A stretch of DNA of 64,000 bases from JAFLCL01 sp039809495 (GTDB lineage: Bacteria; Myxococcota_A; Polyangia; Polyangiales; Sandaracinaceae). The position numbers and the translations under genes are program-made. Location: positions 1 to 64,000 of the forward strand of contig JBDHVC010000003.1 in NCBI GenBank assembly GCA_039809495.1, written 5' to 3'. Below the pieces are notes generated by a model, which made no database searches, was not told where the DNA came from, and was given only the letters and a program-made list of their open reading frames with translations. Positions 51,506 to 60,902 of the stretch are shown one piece after another; the first letter of the stretch is position 1; each line of letters begins with the position of its first letter.

Positions 51506-54500
51506 CTATCCCGGCGGCTCGACGACGACCTGCGCCACCAGCCCCTGCGCGGGTAGATGGACATAGAGAGAGCGGCACGGCACGGCCCAGGCTCGCGCGC
51601 AAATCGAGGCGTAGTCACGGAGCTGCGGCGCTGCCGCTGCTGCCGCGACCAGCGCGCCCTCGCGCGTCGCAATGTGGAGCTTGTGATCGAGGACCGAAAA
51701 GCTATCGGGACCACGCAGGACGAGGTCAGCCTCGCCCACCAGGCGACCCCGGCCGTCGAGGGGTGTTTCCACGGGCACGGCTGCGATCGCCACTGACCCG
51801 GTCTGTGTCCGTGTCCACCGCACGAACCGGTCCGTGGCGGCGAGCAGCGCGTCGAGTGCCGCCTCGTCGAGGCCGTTGCGCCGCACCGCGCTCGCCGCGG
51901 CGGCGCGGCGAGCCTCGACGGTGTCGCTCTCCGTTGCCGCGACCAGCTCGTGCAGCGCGTTACCGACGATCCGGGCGCTGCTCGTCGGCCCGAAGTCGAG
52001 CGCTGGCCCCAGCTCCTCTACAGCGACGACACGACCCAGACCGACCGCGTTGGAGGGGGCGACGCGCGCTGGATAGCGGTCGACCGCGTGACGAGTCGGT
52101 ACTTCGCGCACGCGACTCGGCGTGGCCACGACCGTCGGTCCGCTCTCCCTTACGACGATGTCGAAGGACTTGCGACCCCACGTCGCTCGAACCATCGGTT
52201 CCCGCACGAGCGGCACACCCCGCTGCTGAAGCACCGCGAGCGCGCCCTCGGTCAGGCGGCTCGGGCGCGCGGCCAGCACGAGCCGATCGCGTGCCCGCGT
52301 CCAGGCGACATAGAGCAGCCGCAGCTCCTCCTCCGCGCGGAGCTGTGCCGCCGCCCGGCCCTCGGCGGACGCCGCCATCGCGGTCGCGAACGGGCCGGTG
52401 GTCTGGCGCTCGCTGACGGCCTGAGGCCAGTAGCGAAGGGTGCGCCCGCGCAGCGGATGGCTCGCGTCGACCGTGCTCGGCCCGTCGACCGTCGCTCCAC
52501 AGGGCGAGGACGTCGGGACGTGATGGAGGTCGTAGAGCACCACCACCGGCCACTCGAGCCCCTTGCTCGCGTGCCAGGTGAGCACGTTCACACGGTCGGG
52601 CGCCGAGGCGACGCGCGGCGCGACCGCGCCTTGCTCGTCGGCGCTCAGGACCCACTCGAGGAAGCCTGCGATCGAGGCCTCCCTCACGGCGCGCTCGTAG
52701 GCGTGCGCACGTTGGCGGACGAGCTCGAGGCGCGCCATTCGCGTCGCGCTGCTTCCCCACGCCGCGATGAGCTCGCGCAGCTCGGGTCGCGCCAGGATCT
52801 CGTCGAGGCGGACGCAGACCGAGGCGGAATCGGAGCGCCGCTCGAGCCACCACCCCGCATCGGGCTGGTCGAACGCGCGGGCAGCCCAGTGTGCGCCGTC
52901 GGGCCGCTCGTCGAGGATGCGGGCGACCTCGGCATGCGCGAGCCGGTCGTTCGCGTCGACCGTCAGCCGCAGCATCGCCAGTACGAGCATCACCTCGGGC
53001 GCGGCGTCCAGCACCGCCGGTCCTGCGACCTCGTGCCCGCTAGCACGGAGGTTCTGGGCAACCGCGAGGCAGGTCGCTTGGGTGCGGCACAGGATCGCCA
53101 GATCACCGGGCTGTGCGGGGCGAGCGGCACCGTTCGTGTCTCGGACACGCACCTGCTTGTCGGCGAGGAACTTCGTGACGAGCGACGCGAGGGCCTCGTG
53201 CTGCGCGGCGCGGTTGTCGCCATGGACCCGCCACCGCTCGACGAACACACCGAGCGCGCGGTCGTCGGCCGGACGCGCAGGTGTCAGCGTGATCTGCGCG
53301 GGAGGAAACCCCGACGCCTCGAACGGCGGCGTGAAGACGTGGTTCGTGATGTCGACGAGCGGGGGCCGGCTCCGCCATGACTGCCCCAGGATCCGCGGCG
53401 AGCCACCGACCTCGTGGATGAGGCCCGCCATGAGGCGCGGGTCGGTGCCGCGGAAGCCGAAGATCGCCTGCTTCATGTCGCCGACCCAGATCGTCCGCCT
53501 GGCGAGGGACGCGAGGCGCACGAAGAGTTCGACCTGGAGAGGGCTCGAGTCCTGGAGCTCGTCGACCACGAAGAGGTCGAGCTCGCTCCCGACCATGGCG
53601 GCGCCGGTCGGTAGCTCGAGCGCCGACACGAACCGCTCCTCGAGGTCGGTGAAGTCGACGACAGCACGGGCACGCTTCATCGCCGCGTAGGCGTCGAGCG
53701 CGCGTGAAGCGGCGCCGACGACGTGGTGGGTAGCGGCGCGAATGTCGGCGCCGAAGTCGGGATCGGCGACGTAGCTACAGGCGATCCGGCGGACACGTAC
53801 GCAGGCGTCGCGTTGGGCGGCGGCTCCGTCGAGAGTCGAGAGTCGGTCGAGCAGGTCCCAGCTCACCGGCCTCGGCGACGAGAGACGAGCGAGCGCGTCT
53901 GCTGCGAGCTGCCGCGTGGACTCACCCGTCGCCGAGTCGACCGAAACCTCCGCGAGCGCCGCGAGCGCCGAGCGGAGCTTCGCCAGGTCGACGCGGTCCG
54001 CGGGTGCCGGCAGGGCGGCGAGGATCGAGGCGAGGCTCCGCTCGGCGTGCTCGCCAAGCTCGCTCGGAGCGATGCGGTTCGCCCGAGCCTGGGTGGCGAC
54101 GTCGAAGGCCAGCTCCGCCCAGGTCTGGGGCGACAGGCGCCGCATGAACGATCGGTCCTCATCGACGTCGACCGCCGTCGCTTCGTCGAGCGCTTCGTGG
54201 AAGAGCACTTTCGCGGCCGACTCCGAGAGAACGTCGAGCTCTGGAGACGTGCCTAGCTCGAGCGCGAGGTCGCGGAGCCATCCCGCGGCGACGGAGTGAA
54301 CCGTCCCGATGCGAGCCAGCTCGATCCCGTGCCCGACGCCGCCAGTGCTCTCGACGCGGGCGCGGAGGCGAGCCCGCAGCTCGTTGGCTGCGCGCGTCGT
54401 GAAGGTGACCGCGAGCACGGCGTGCGGCCTCGCCGTCCCCTCGGCGACCGCACGGGCGACCTCCTCGGCCAAGAAGTGCGTCTTGCCGGAGCCCGCGGAG

Positions 54501-54523
54501 GCGCTGACGACCTCGATGCTCAC
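51506..54523 (-). CDS. AddA/UvrD-like helicase-nuclease
   Basis: This 1005-residue protein (GTG 54523) has SF1A motifs: Walker A SASAGSGKTHF (Lys14), LAVTFTTRAANELRARL, FVVDELQDSSPLQ, WVGDMKQAIFGFRGTDP, LTWHASKGLEWPVVVLYDLH and LRLLYVAWTRARDRLVL. A C-terminal RecB-type nuclease follows: GEADLVLRGPDSFSVLDHK with PQLRDYAS downstream. This matches AddA. It overlaps the AddB-like gene by 4 bp. It ends 133 bp from the convergent Res gene. In AddAB the complex degrades or resects linear DNA, such as phage DNA. Confidence 0.88.
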   Translation of the reverse strand: MSIEVVSASAGSGKTHFLAEEVARAVAEGTARPHAVLAVTFTTRAANELRARLRARVESTGGVGHGIELARIGTVHSVAAGWLRDLALELGTSPELDVLSESAAKVLFHEALDEATAVDVDEDRSFMRRLSPQTWAELAFDVATQARANRIAPSELGEHAERSLASILAALPAPADRVDLAKLRSALAALAEVSVDSATGESTRQLAADALARLSSPRPVSWDLLDRLSTLDGAAAQRDACVRVRRIACSYVADPDFGADIRAATHHVVGAASRALDAYAAMKRARAVVDFTDLEERFVSALELPTGAAMVGSELDLFVVDELQDSSPLQVELFVRLASLARRTIWVGDMKQAIFGFRGTDPRLMAGLIHEVGGSPRILGQSWRSRPPLVDITNHVFTPPFEASGFPPAQITLTPARPADDRALGVFVERWRVHGDNRAAQHEALASLVTKFLADKQVRVRDTNGAARPAQPGDLAILCRTQATCLAVAQNLRASGHEVAGPAVLDAAPEVMLVLAMLRLTVDANDRLAHAEVARILDERPDGAHWAARAFDQPDAGWWLERRSDSASVCVRLDEILARPELRELIAAWGSSATRMARLELVRQRAHAYERAVREASIAGFLEWVLSADEQGAVAPRVASAPDRVNVLTWHASKGLEWPVVVLYDLHHVPTSSPCGATVDGPSTVDASHPLRGRTLRYWPQAVSERQTTGPFATAMAASAEGRAAAQLRAEEELRLLYVAWTRARDRLVLAARPSRLTEGALAVLQQRGVPLVREPMVRATWGRKSFDIVVRESGPTVVATPSRVREVPTRHAVDRYPARVAPSNAVGLGRVVAVEELGPALDFGPTSSARIVGNALHELVAATESDTVEARRAAAASAVRRNGLDEAALDALLAATDRFVRWTRTQTGSVAIAAVPVETPLDGRGRLVGEADLVLRGPDSFSVLDHKLHIATREGALVAAAAAAPQLRDYASICARAWAVPCRSLYVHLPAQGLVAQVVVEPPG

Positions 54524-56886
54524 GCGCCCTCCCTCGGCACGAGGACGCCGAAGGCCCGCCCGCAGAGGACGCCGTAGGGGCAGAAGCCACACGGAGGCGG
54601 GAGCTGGATCTCGCTCTCCACGAGCGCGGGCGCGGGCACTTCCGCGTGCGTGCCCGGAGCAACGGCGAAGCCGGCGTCGAGCTCCTCGAGTCGATGCTGC
54701 GTCGTGGTGGCCACCGCCGAAACGGTCGTCTCGATCGGCGGCGCATCGACCACCTGCGCGTGACGCGAGCCGATGTCGCGGTCCACGACCAGCAGGCCCT
54801 GGCGCAGCGCGAGATAGCCGACCGCGGGCGGCGGCGCACCCGCGGGCAACGACTCGCGAATCATGGCGGCGTAGAGCGCGAGCTGGTGCGCGACGCCCGC
54901 GCGCAGAAGGTCTCGGTGCTGGCCCAGCGACCACTTGAAGTCGATCACGATGACGGGCGAGGGACCGAGAACGAGGTCCGGTCGTCCTTCGAGGCGAGCA
55001 CCACCTTGGCTGGCGCGGAGCACGGCGCTCGAGGTGACCAGTTCCTCGCTCGCGACGATTCGCAGGCTGAGCTCGGCGCAGAGGGCGGCCACGAGCTCTG
55101 CCGCCCGCTGCGTCGCGTGAACCACCGCCTCGTGGTCGTGCCGGCGACTCGGAGTGAAGAGCTGCGGGCAGAGCGTGCGACCCTCCACCGTGAGCCATTC
55201 GACAGCGCGAGCGGCGAGGCCGCTCACACCGGCGTCCGGCGCCGCAGCGTGGCCTTGGTGGAGTGCCTCGTGGACGAGTCGACCGTAGAGAAGCGGACCG
55301 TCTGCGAGCACGGTGCCTGCCGGAACGAGCCGGAGTCCGTAGCGGACGGCATGACGGAACGAGCAGCCGACGAGGTGCCCGATCGAGTGGGGGCTCTCGG
55401 CGTCTCGGCGCGGCAGAGGACGCGGGAACACCCATTGGTCGTTGGGGATGGGGCGTGCGCGTGCCTCGATCGTCGCGCGTGCCCCTGGCGGGAGCTGGGA
55501 CGCAGCACGCTCGCGAAGGCTCGCTACGAGCGGGTGCGTCGGCGCGTCGCGTCCCTCGTCGTCGACGCGAGGGCATACCACTACGACGTCGCGTCGTGCC
55601 TGCTCGAGAGCTCGGGCCAGAGCATCCGGCGCTCGCCACGGCTGGACGCCGTGCTCCACGAGGAAGGCGCTCTCCTCATCGGTCCACAGCCACCGCGACG
55701 CTGGAGGCTCGGTCGGGCGCCAGACGAGGAGGCGCTTGCACGCGCCGACGACCGCGCCTGGATTCTCGACCGGGAAGTAGCCGGCCTGGGCATCGAAGAG
55801 CGAGACGACGGGCTCGTCGACGAGATCGAGCAGGCGCGCGTCGTCGTGAGCGGCAAGGGTCCCCCCGGCCGCGGCCCGGAGCGCGTTGAGCTCGTCGCAG
55901 ATCGCGAGCACGCCCTCGGCCACCGCGGAGCCGCTGCTGCGAGCCCAACGGGTGAGCGCGCCGAGAACACGCGCCCGGTCGGCCGACAGCAGGTCGGTGG
56001 CGAGCTCGCCCGCGACGCCGAGCGTCTCTTGCCAGCGGGGCGACGCGACCGACGGCCAGTCGCCGAGCGTGTTCAAGAGCTGCGAGCGGACCTCGCCGCG
56101 GACCGGGTTCGGCGCGCACGACAAGGCGGCCAGCGCGCTCGCCGCGGTCTGCTCGGACGCGTGCCCGAGGAACGCTCGAACGATCGCTGCCGCTCCCGAC
56201 GGCGCGGGGCTACCGAGGGTAGGAAGCCCGAGACGGTCGAGCGCCGCATCGAGCGCGCGGTCGTGCCCGACCACGATCGTCCCGAGGTGCAACCCGAGCC
56301 ACTCGGCCGTCACCTCCGCCCCTTCGAGGACGCTTCCGGGCTCGAGCAGGGTGACGCTCGCGGCGTTGGCCCTGGATATCCTCAACGGCTCGACGATGAG
56401 TCCTCGCGAGCGCATGGCCTCCAGCAGACGGAGGACGACTGGGGCGACGTGGCCCTCATCCACCACCGCCGAAGACCAACGCAGCGTGCGCGCGGGGACG
56501 AGCTGCGCGGCGCGGACCAAGACATCGCCCGCGCCCGGCTCGAGCTCCTCTCGGATGGACGCGAGCTCCCGCAGACGGCCGGGACCAGACACGCCGTCCC
56601 ACCCGCCGAGGACGAGCTCATCCATCAGCTCGATCAGCCGGCGAGCGACGTCGACGGCGGCCACCTCGGCGGAGCGCGACCAGAACCCGGGCGTGCGGAC
56701 CAGCAGGCCCGCGAGCTGAGCGACCCGCCGAGCTCTCGGCGCGGGGGAGTCGATGCCGAGCTCGAGCGCCATCCTCTGCGCCAGCCGCCGGGGACCGACG
56801 ACGAGTCGGCCCACGACGGGCTTCGACATCTCGTCGTCCCCCAGCCAGGCCGGGCCGTCGAAGTGGTCGGAGAGCCAGAGCTGCAT
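54520..56886 (-). CDS. AddB-like Fe-S nuclease subunit
   Basis: This 788-residue protein carries an AddB/Cas4-type nuclease in its C-terminal third. It has VGCSFRHAVRYG (first Cys), LVHEALHQG (His), EGRPDLVLGPSPVIVIDFKW (Asp plus D-x-K), HQLALYA and the cysteines Cys766, Cys769 and Cys775 in PCGFCPYGVLCG, forming a four-Cys Fe-S site. The N-terminal part is an inactivated helicase-like region with no Walker A. It is shorter than typical AddB (about 1150). It partners the AddA-like protein encoded next. Confidence 0.85.
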   Translation of the reverse strand: MQLWLSDHFDGPAWLGDDEMSKPVVGRLVVGPRRLAQRMALELGIDSPAPRARRVAQLAGLLVRTPGFWSRSAEVAAVDVARRLIELMDELVLGGWDGVSGPGRLRELASIREELEPGAGDVLVRAAQLVPARTLRWSSAVVDEGHVAPVVLRLLEAMRSRGLIVEPLRISRANAASVTLLEPGSVLEGAEVTAEWLGLHLGTIVVGHDRALDAALDRLGLPTLGSPAPSGAAAIVRAFLGHASEQTAASALAALSCAPNPVRGEVRSQLLNTLGDWPSVASPRWQETLGVAGELATDLLSADRARVLGALTRWARSSGSAVAEGVLAICDELNALRAAAGGTLAAHDDARLLDLVDEPVVSLFDAQAGYFPVENPGAVVGACKRLLVWRPTEPPASRWLWTDEESAFLVEHGVQPWRAPDALARALEQARRDVVVVCPRVDDEGRDAPTHPLVASLRERAASQLPPGARATIEARARPIPNDQWVFPRPLPRRDAESPHSIGHLVGCSFRHAVRYGLRLVPAGTVLADGPLLYGRLVHEALHQGHAAAPDAGVSGLAARAVEWLTVEGRTLCPQLFTPSRRHDHEAVVHATQRAAELVAALCAELSLRIVASEELVTSSAVLRASQGGARLEGRPDLVLGPSPVIVIDFKWSLGQHRDLLRAGVAHQLALYAAMIRESLPAGAPPPAVGYLALRQGLLVVDRDIGSRHAQVVDAPPIETTVSAVATTTQHRLEELDAGFAVAPGTHAEVPAPALVESEIQLPPPCGFCPYGVLCGRAFGVLVPREGA

Positions 56887-57032
56887 GGTGCCGTGCGATG
56901 ATCGGCCGCGCCCCCAGCGACGGCAAGCAGGCCGAGGGGGCGCTCCCTGAGGGCTCGTCAGTTCGCCCCTGGCCTAATCGTCTACGTCATGCGGTACCGT
57001 CCGTCCGGATCACCGAGGACCTGGAGCGACAG

Positions 57033-60000
57033 ATGGGCATCACCTCTCGCGACGCGCCGGAACGTCCCACACCTGCCTCGAGCAGCCGCGCGAAACTCAT
57101 CGATGGCGCGCGCCAGCTGCCGACCCACCACGTCACGATCCGCGTGCCGTGGCACGACGGCGGATGGAACGGCACGACGTGCCGCAACCCACTCGGGAAC
57201 ACGAGCTGCCTCGTCCTCGGCCGGATCAACGAAACGCGCGATGACGCGGCAGAAGTCCGCTGCGCTGGACGGGTGGTCGCCGACCTCCAGGAGAGCGAGT
57301 GGCCTCCGTGCGTCGACGAGCACGCGACCATCCTCCAGCCAGCGAGCCTCGTGCGCACGAAGCGGCACCCCTACGCCGAAGGCAACGCCGCGAGCCACGG
57401 ACACATGATGGAGACGCCGCTCGAGATCCCGGCGTTCGGCGCGTCGTGTGTGCCCTTCCGTTGGATGCTCAACGAGTCTGCGGCCGACCGCGCGGCAAGG
57501 CTCGGTCTCGGCTACCGACCAGAGCGCGAGCCCGACCTCGGGTTCCAGACGTCGTGGATGCAGGAGCACGACAACCAGCGCGTGTTCCTCGACACCTTCT
57601 TCGGCGCGATCCAGCCGGAGAGCTCGCTCTGCTTCTTCTACGCGAAGCGCACGCCCCTCTCGGACTCCCCGCGGCGCGTCATCGTCGGCGTGGGTCGTGT
57701 CACGCGAGTCGGGCCGCCCACCGAGTATCGCTACTCGACGCCCGACCCGAAGCTCCGAAGCTCGCTCTGGGAGAGGAGCATCTTCCACTCGGTCCGGCCG
57801 GGCTTCCCGGATGGCTTCGTCCTGCCGTACCAGGAGCTCCTGACCCGAGCGGAGACCGACCCCTCCGTTCGGCTCGAGGATCTCGTCGCCTTCGCACCGG
57901 ACGAGCACTTCGACTCGTTCAGCTATGGCACGGAGCACCTGACGCACGACGGCGCCGTCGCGTCGTTGCTTTCGCTGCACGGCGCGCTCGAGCGGATCGC
58001 CGCGGTGCTCCCAGGGCCGTGGGCAGGTCTGAAGGCCTGGATCGATCAGGAGCTCAACCGCCTGTGGAAGGCGCGCGGGCCCTTTCCCGGTCTCGGCTCC
58101 GCCCTGCGCGCGTTCGGGCTGCCGCGAGGAACACTCGTCGCGTACGCGATCGCACGGGCGCAGGAGGAGGGGCGGGTCGAACCGGCCGCTGATCCATGGG
58201 ACGTCTTCGATCGGCTCGTCGAGAGGCCCGACCTCCTCGGTTCCGAGCTCGCCGCGGATCTCGACAGCGACCGCCGGCAGGTCTGGCGCGCGCTCACGCC
58301 GCCGCGGCGCGCGCTGCTCAAGCTGCTGAGCCGCTTCGCGATCGACGCGGACCAGGCGACGCGCTTCTTCGTGTCGCAAGAGCGCACGAAGGCGGGCATC
58401 ACGGTCACCGACGACCAGCTTCTGGAGAACGCGTACCTGCTCTGCGAGAGGAGCCGCCACTGGCCGGACCCCATCCCGTTCGAGGTCGTGGATCGCGGAC
58501 TGTTTCCCGATCCCGTCGTCACGTCCCACCTTCCGGTGCCTGCGCCGAGCGCGCTGAGCGGATCGATCGACCCACGACGTGTCCGGGCGGCGACGATCGC
58601 CGTCCTCGAGCGCGCGACGGCCGAGGGACACACGCTGCTCCCCACCGATTGGGTCATCGAACGGGTCCGCGGCGCGGACTGGAAGCCGGAGCTGCCTCTC
58701 ACGGAGGACGTTCTCCCCATCGCCGAGCCCTCGTTCGCCGGTGAGATCCTACGCGTCGACGCTGCGACGGGCCACGCGTTCCAGTTGGTGCGCTACGCCG
58801 ACGCGAAGAAGATCATCGCGGCTGAGATCACCGCGCGCACCGGCCCCCGCGCACAGCCCCACGCGGGACCGGACGACTGGCGAGGGGTGATCGATCGAAC
58901 CCTCGGCACGAACTCCGCCAAGGACCGCATCGAGCAGGAGCTCGAGGAGCGTGCACGCGAAGAGAAGGCCGCGGCGCTCGCAACCGTCTTCCGTTCCCGG
59001 CTCGCCGTCGTCGTCGGTGCGGCCGGGACTGGGAAGACGACGCTGCTCAAGATGCTCCTTCAGATGTCAGAGGTGCAGCAAAAGGGCGTCCTCCTCCTCG
59101 CACCCACCGGTAAGGCACGCGTGCGCTTGGAGACGGCGACCGGTCGGCGCGGTCAGGGGCAGACCATCGCGCAGTTCTTGCTTGGCTTGCACCGCTACGA
59201 CGGGAAGACGGGACGCTACCAGGCGCGTCCCGGCGCTCCGAAGTGCGGGGACTTCGCGACCGTCGTGATCGACGAGTGCTCGATGCTCACCGAGGACCAG
59301 CTCTCGGCCGTCTTCGACGCGATGAGCAAGGTCGAGCGGTACATCCTCGTCGGCGACCCCCGGCAGCTCCCTCCAATCGGCGCCGGGCGTCCGTTCGTGG
59401 ACATCGTCCGCCAGCTCGCACCCGAGGCCGTCGAGTCGTCGTTCCCGAGATGCGGGCCCGCGTACGCCGAGCTCACGATCCCGCGCCGTCAGATCGGCGA
59501 AGGGCGGGACGACGTCCTCCTCGCGAGCTGGTTCACCTCCGGGGTCGCCACACCCGTGGCCGACGAGGTCTGGAGCCGCATCGAAGCCGGCAAGAGCGCG
59601 AACGTGCGCGTCGTCGAGTGGGGAAACGAGGCGGACCTCACCGAGAAGCTCGTCGCGTGCCTCGTCGACGAGCTGAGGCTCGCCGGTCCCGAGGACGAAA
59701 TCGGCTTCGAGGAGTCGATCGGAGGCCAGCGTTTCGGGAGCTCGCCGCACACCTTCTTCTGGCCTCGGAGCGACAAGAACCCGGGCGCCGGCACGAAGGC
59801 TGAGGCGTGGCAGATCCTCTCGCCAATCCGCGGCGGCCGAGTGGGGGTCGACGCGCTCAACCGAGCCGTCCAGGGCCGCTTCCGCGCCAAGATGCGCGAC
59901 GTCGCAGCGAACGCCAGCCCGTGGCGACGCAAGGTCCTCGAGCCGCTCGGGCCGGGGCAGATCCTCTACGGCGACAAGGTGATCAACGTCGAGAACCGCA

Positions 60001-60884
60001 GCGGGAGAGACGTCTATCCCAAGCAGGCCACGGCGTCGTACGTGGCGAACGGCGACATCGGCATCGTCGTCGGTCAGTATAAGGGACGGAACGCCGGGTA
60101 CGTCGGCAACCCCTGGAAGCTCGAGGTCGAGCTCGCGACGCAGCTCGGGGTGAAGTTCGACTTCCCGAAGTGGGAGTTCGGCGAGGAGAAGACGCCGCCG
60201 CTCGAGCTCGCGTACGCACTGACCGTCCACAAGACGCAGGGCAGCCAGTTCGGTATCACGTTCGTGATCCTCCCGAATCCGTGCCGGCTGCTCTCGCGTG
60301 AGCTTCTGTACACGGCGCTCACCCGACACCAGGATCGGCTGGTGCTCCTCCATCAGGGGCCACTCCGCGGCACGAGGAAGTTCGGTGGCGAGGCGTGGTC
60401 GGACGTGGCGACGCGCATCACGAACCTCTTCCGGGCGCCGCAGCCCGTCGAGGTGCTCGTCGAGGAGAAGCGAAAGTGCTTCTTGGAGGAGCGGCTCATC
60501 CACCGCTGCGAGAACGGCACGACGCTCGTCCGATCGAAGTCGGAGCTCGTGATCGCCGACAAGCTGTTCGCTCGCGGCGTCGACTTCGCGTATGAGCAGG
60601 AGCTCAAGCTGAGCGACGGCATCGTCTATCCGGACTTCACGATCGCGGATCCCGCGACCGGGACGACGTTCTACTGGGAGCACCTCGGTCTCCTGAGCGA
60701 TCCGGTCTACGCCGCGCGATGGGAGAAGAAGCTCGCACGGTACCGGGCGAACGGGATCGCGCCGCATGGCGAGCCTGGCGGCGCGAGCGGCACGCTGCTC
60801 ATCACCCGTGATGAGCCGAACGGCGGCCTGGACGCTGCGCGAATCGCAAAGCTGATCGACGAGGTCGTGCTGGGCGGCGGCTGA
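57033..60884 (+). CDS. RecD-like SF1 helicase with C-terminal nuclease-like domain
   Basis: From ATG 57033 (GGAG just upstream; an ATG at 56898 is also in frame) this is a 1283-residue protein. The first 620 residues are a novel-looking N-terminal region. The RecD-type helicase follows: VVVGAAGTGKTTLLKML (Lys668), VVIDECSMLTEDQ, LVGDPRQLPPIGAGRPFVDI, ALTVHKTQGSQFG and LLYTALTRHQDRLVLLHQ. The C-terminal 110 residues (YEQELKLSDGIVYPDFTIAD, then YWEHLGLLSDPVYAARWEKK) have the D/E pattern of a PD-(D/E)XK-like nuclease. It is divergent from the AddB-like gene over about 150 bp. Confidence 0.85.
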   Translation: MGITSRDAPERPTPASSSRAKLIDGARQLPTHHVTIRVPWHDGGWNGTTCRNPLGNTSCLVLGRINETRDDAAEVRCAGRVVADLQESEWPPCVDEHATILQPASLVRTKRHPYAEGNAASHGHMMETPLEIPAFGASCVPFRWMLNESAADRAARLGLGYRPEREPDLGFQTSWMQEHDNQRVFLDTFFGAIQPESSLCFFYAKRTPLSDSPRRVIVGVGRVTRVGPPTEYRYSTPDPKLRSSLWERSIFHSVRPGFPDGFVLPYQELLTRAETDPSVRLEDLVAFAPDEHFDSFSYGTEHLTHDGAVASLLSLHGALERIAAVLPGPWAGLKAWIDQELNRLWKARGPFPGLGSALRAFGLPRGTLVAYAIARAQEEGRVEPAADPWDVFDRLVERPDLLGSELAADLDSDRRQVWRALTPPRRALLKLLSRFAIDADQATRFFVSQERTKAGITVTDDQLLENAYLLCERSRHWPDPIPFEVVDRGLFPDPVVTSHLPVPAPSALSGSIDPRRVRAATIAVLERATAEGHTLLPTDWVIERVRGADWKPELPLTEDVLPIAEPSFAGEILRVDAATGHAFQLVRYADAKKIIAAEITARTGPRAQPHAGPDDWRGVIDRTLGTNSAKDRIEQELEERAREEKAAALATVFRSRLAVVVGAAGTGKTTLLKMLLQMSEVQQKGVLLLAPTGKARVRLETATGRRGQGQTIAQFLLGLHRYDGKTGRYQARPGAPKCGDFATVVIDECSMLTEDQLSAVFDAMSKVERYILVGDPRQLPPIGAGRPFVDIVRQLAPEAVESSFPRCGPAYAELTIPRRQIGEGRDDVLLASWFTSGVATPVADEVWSRIEAGKSANVRVVEWGNEADLTEKLVACLVDELRLAGPEDEIGFEESIGGQRFGSSPHTFFWPRSDKNPGAGTKAEAWQILSPIRGGRVGVDALNRAVQGRFRAKMRDVAANASPWRRKVLEPLGPGQILYGDKVINVENRSGRDVYPKQATASYVANGDIGIVVGQYKGRNAGYVGNPWKLEVELATQLGVKFDFPKWEFGEEKTPPLELAYALTVHKTQGSQFGITFVILPNPCRLLSRELLYTALTRHQDRLVLLHQGPLRGTRKFGGEAWSDVATRITNLFRAPQPVEVLVEEKRKCFLEERLIHRCENGTTLVRSKSELVIADKLFARGVDFAYEQELKLSDGIVYPDFTIADPATGTTFYWEHLGLLSDPVYAARWEKKLARYRANGIAPHGEPGGASGTLLITRDEPNGGLDAARIAKLIDEVVLGGG

Positions 60885-60902
60885 TCGCTCGAGCCCGAGG
60901 GC

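Noticed and set aside
51506..55639. 1377-residue version of the AddA-like protein
   Set aside because: Walker A motifs of this family lie within the first 20 residues, so the GTG at 54523 is right and the rest is a shadow of the AddB-like gene.
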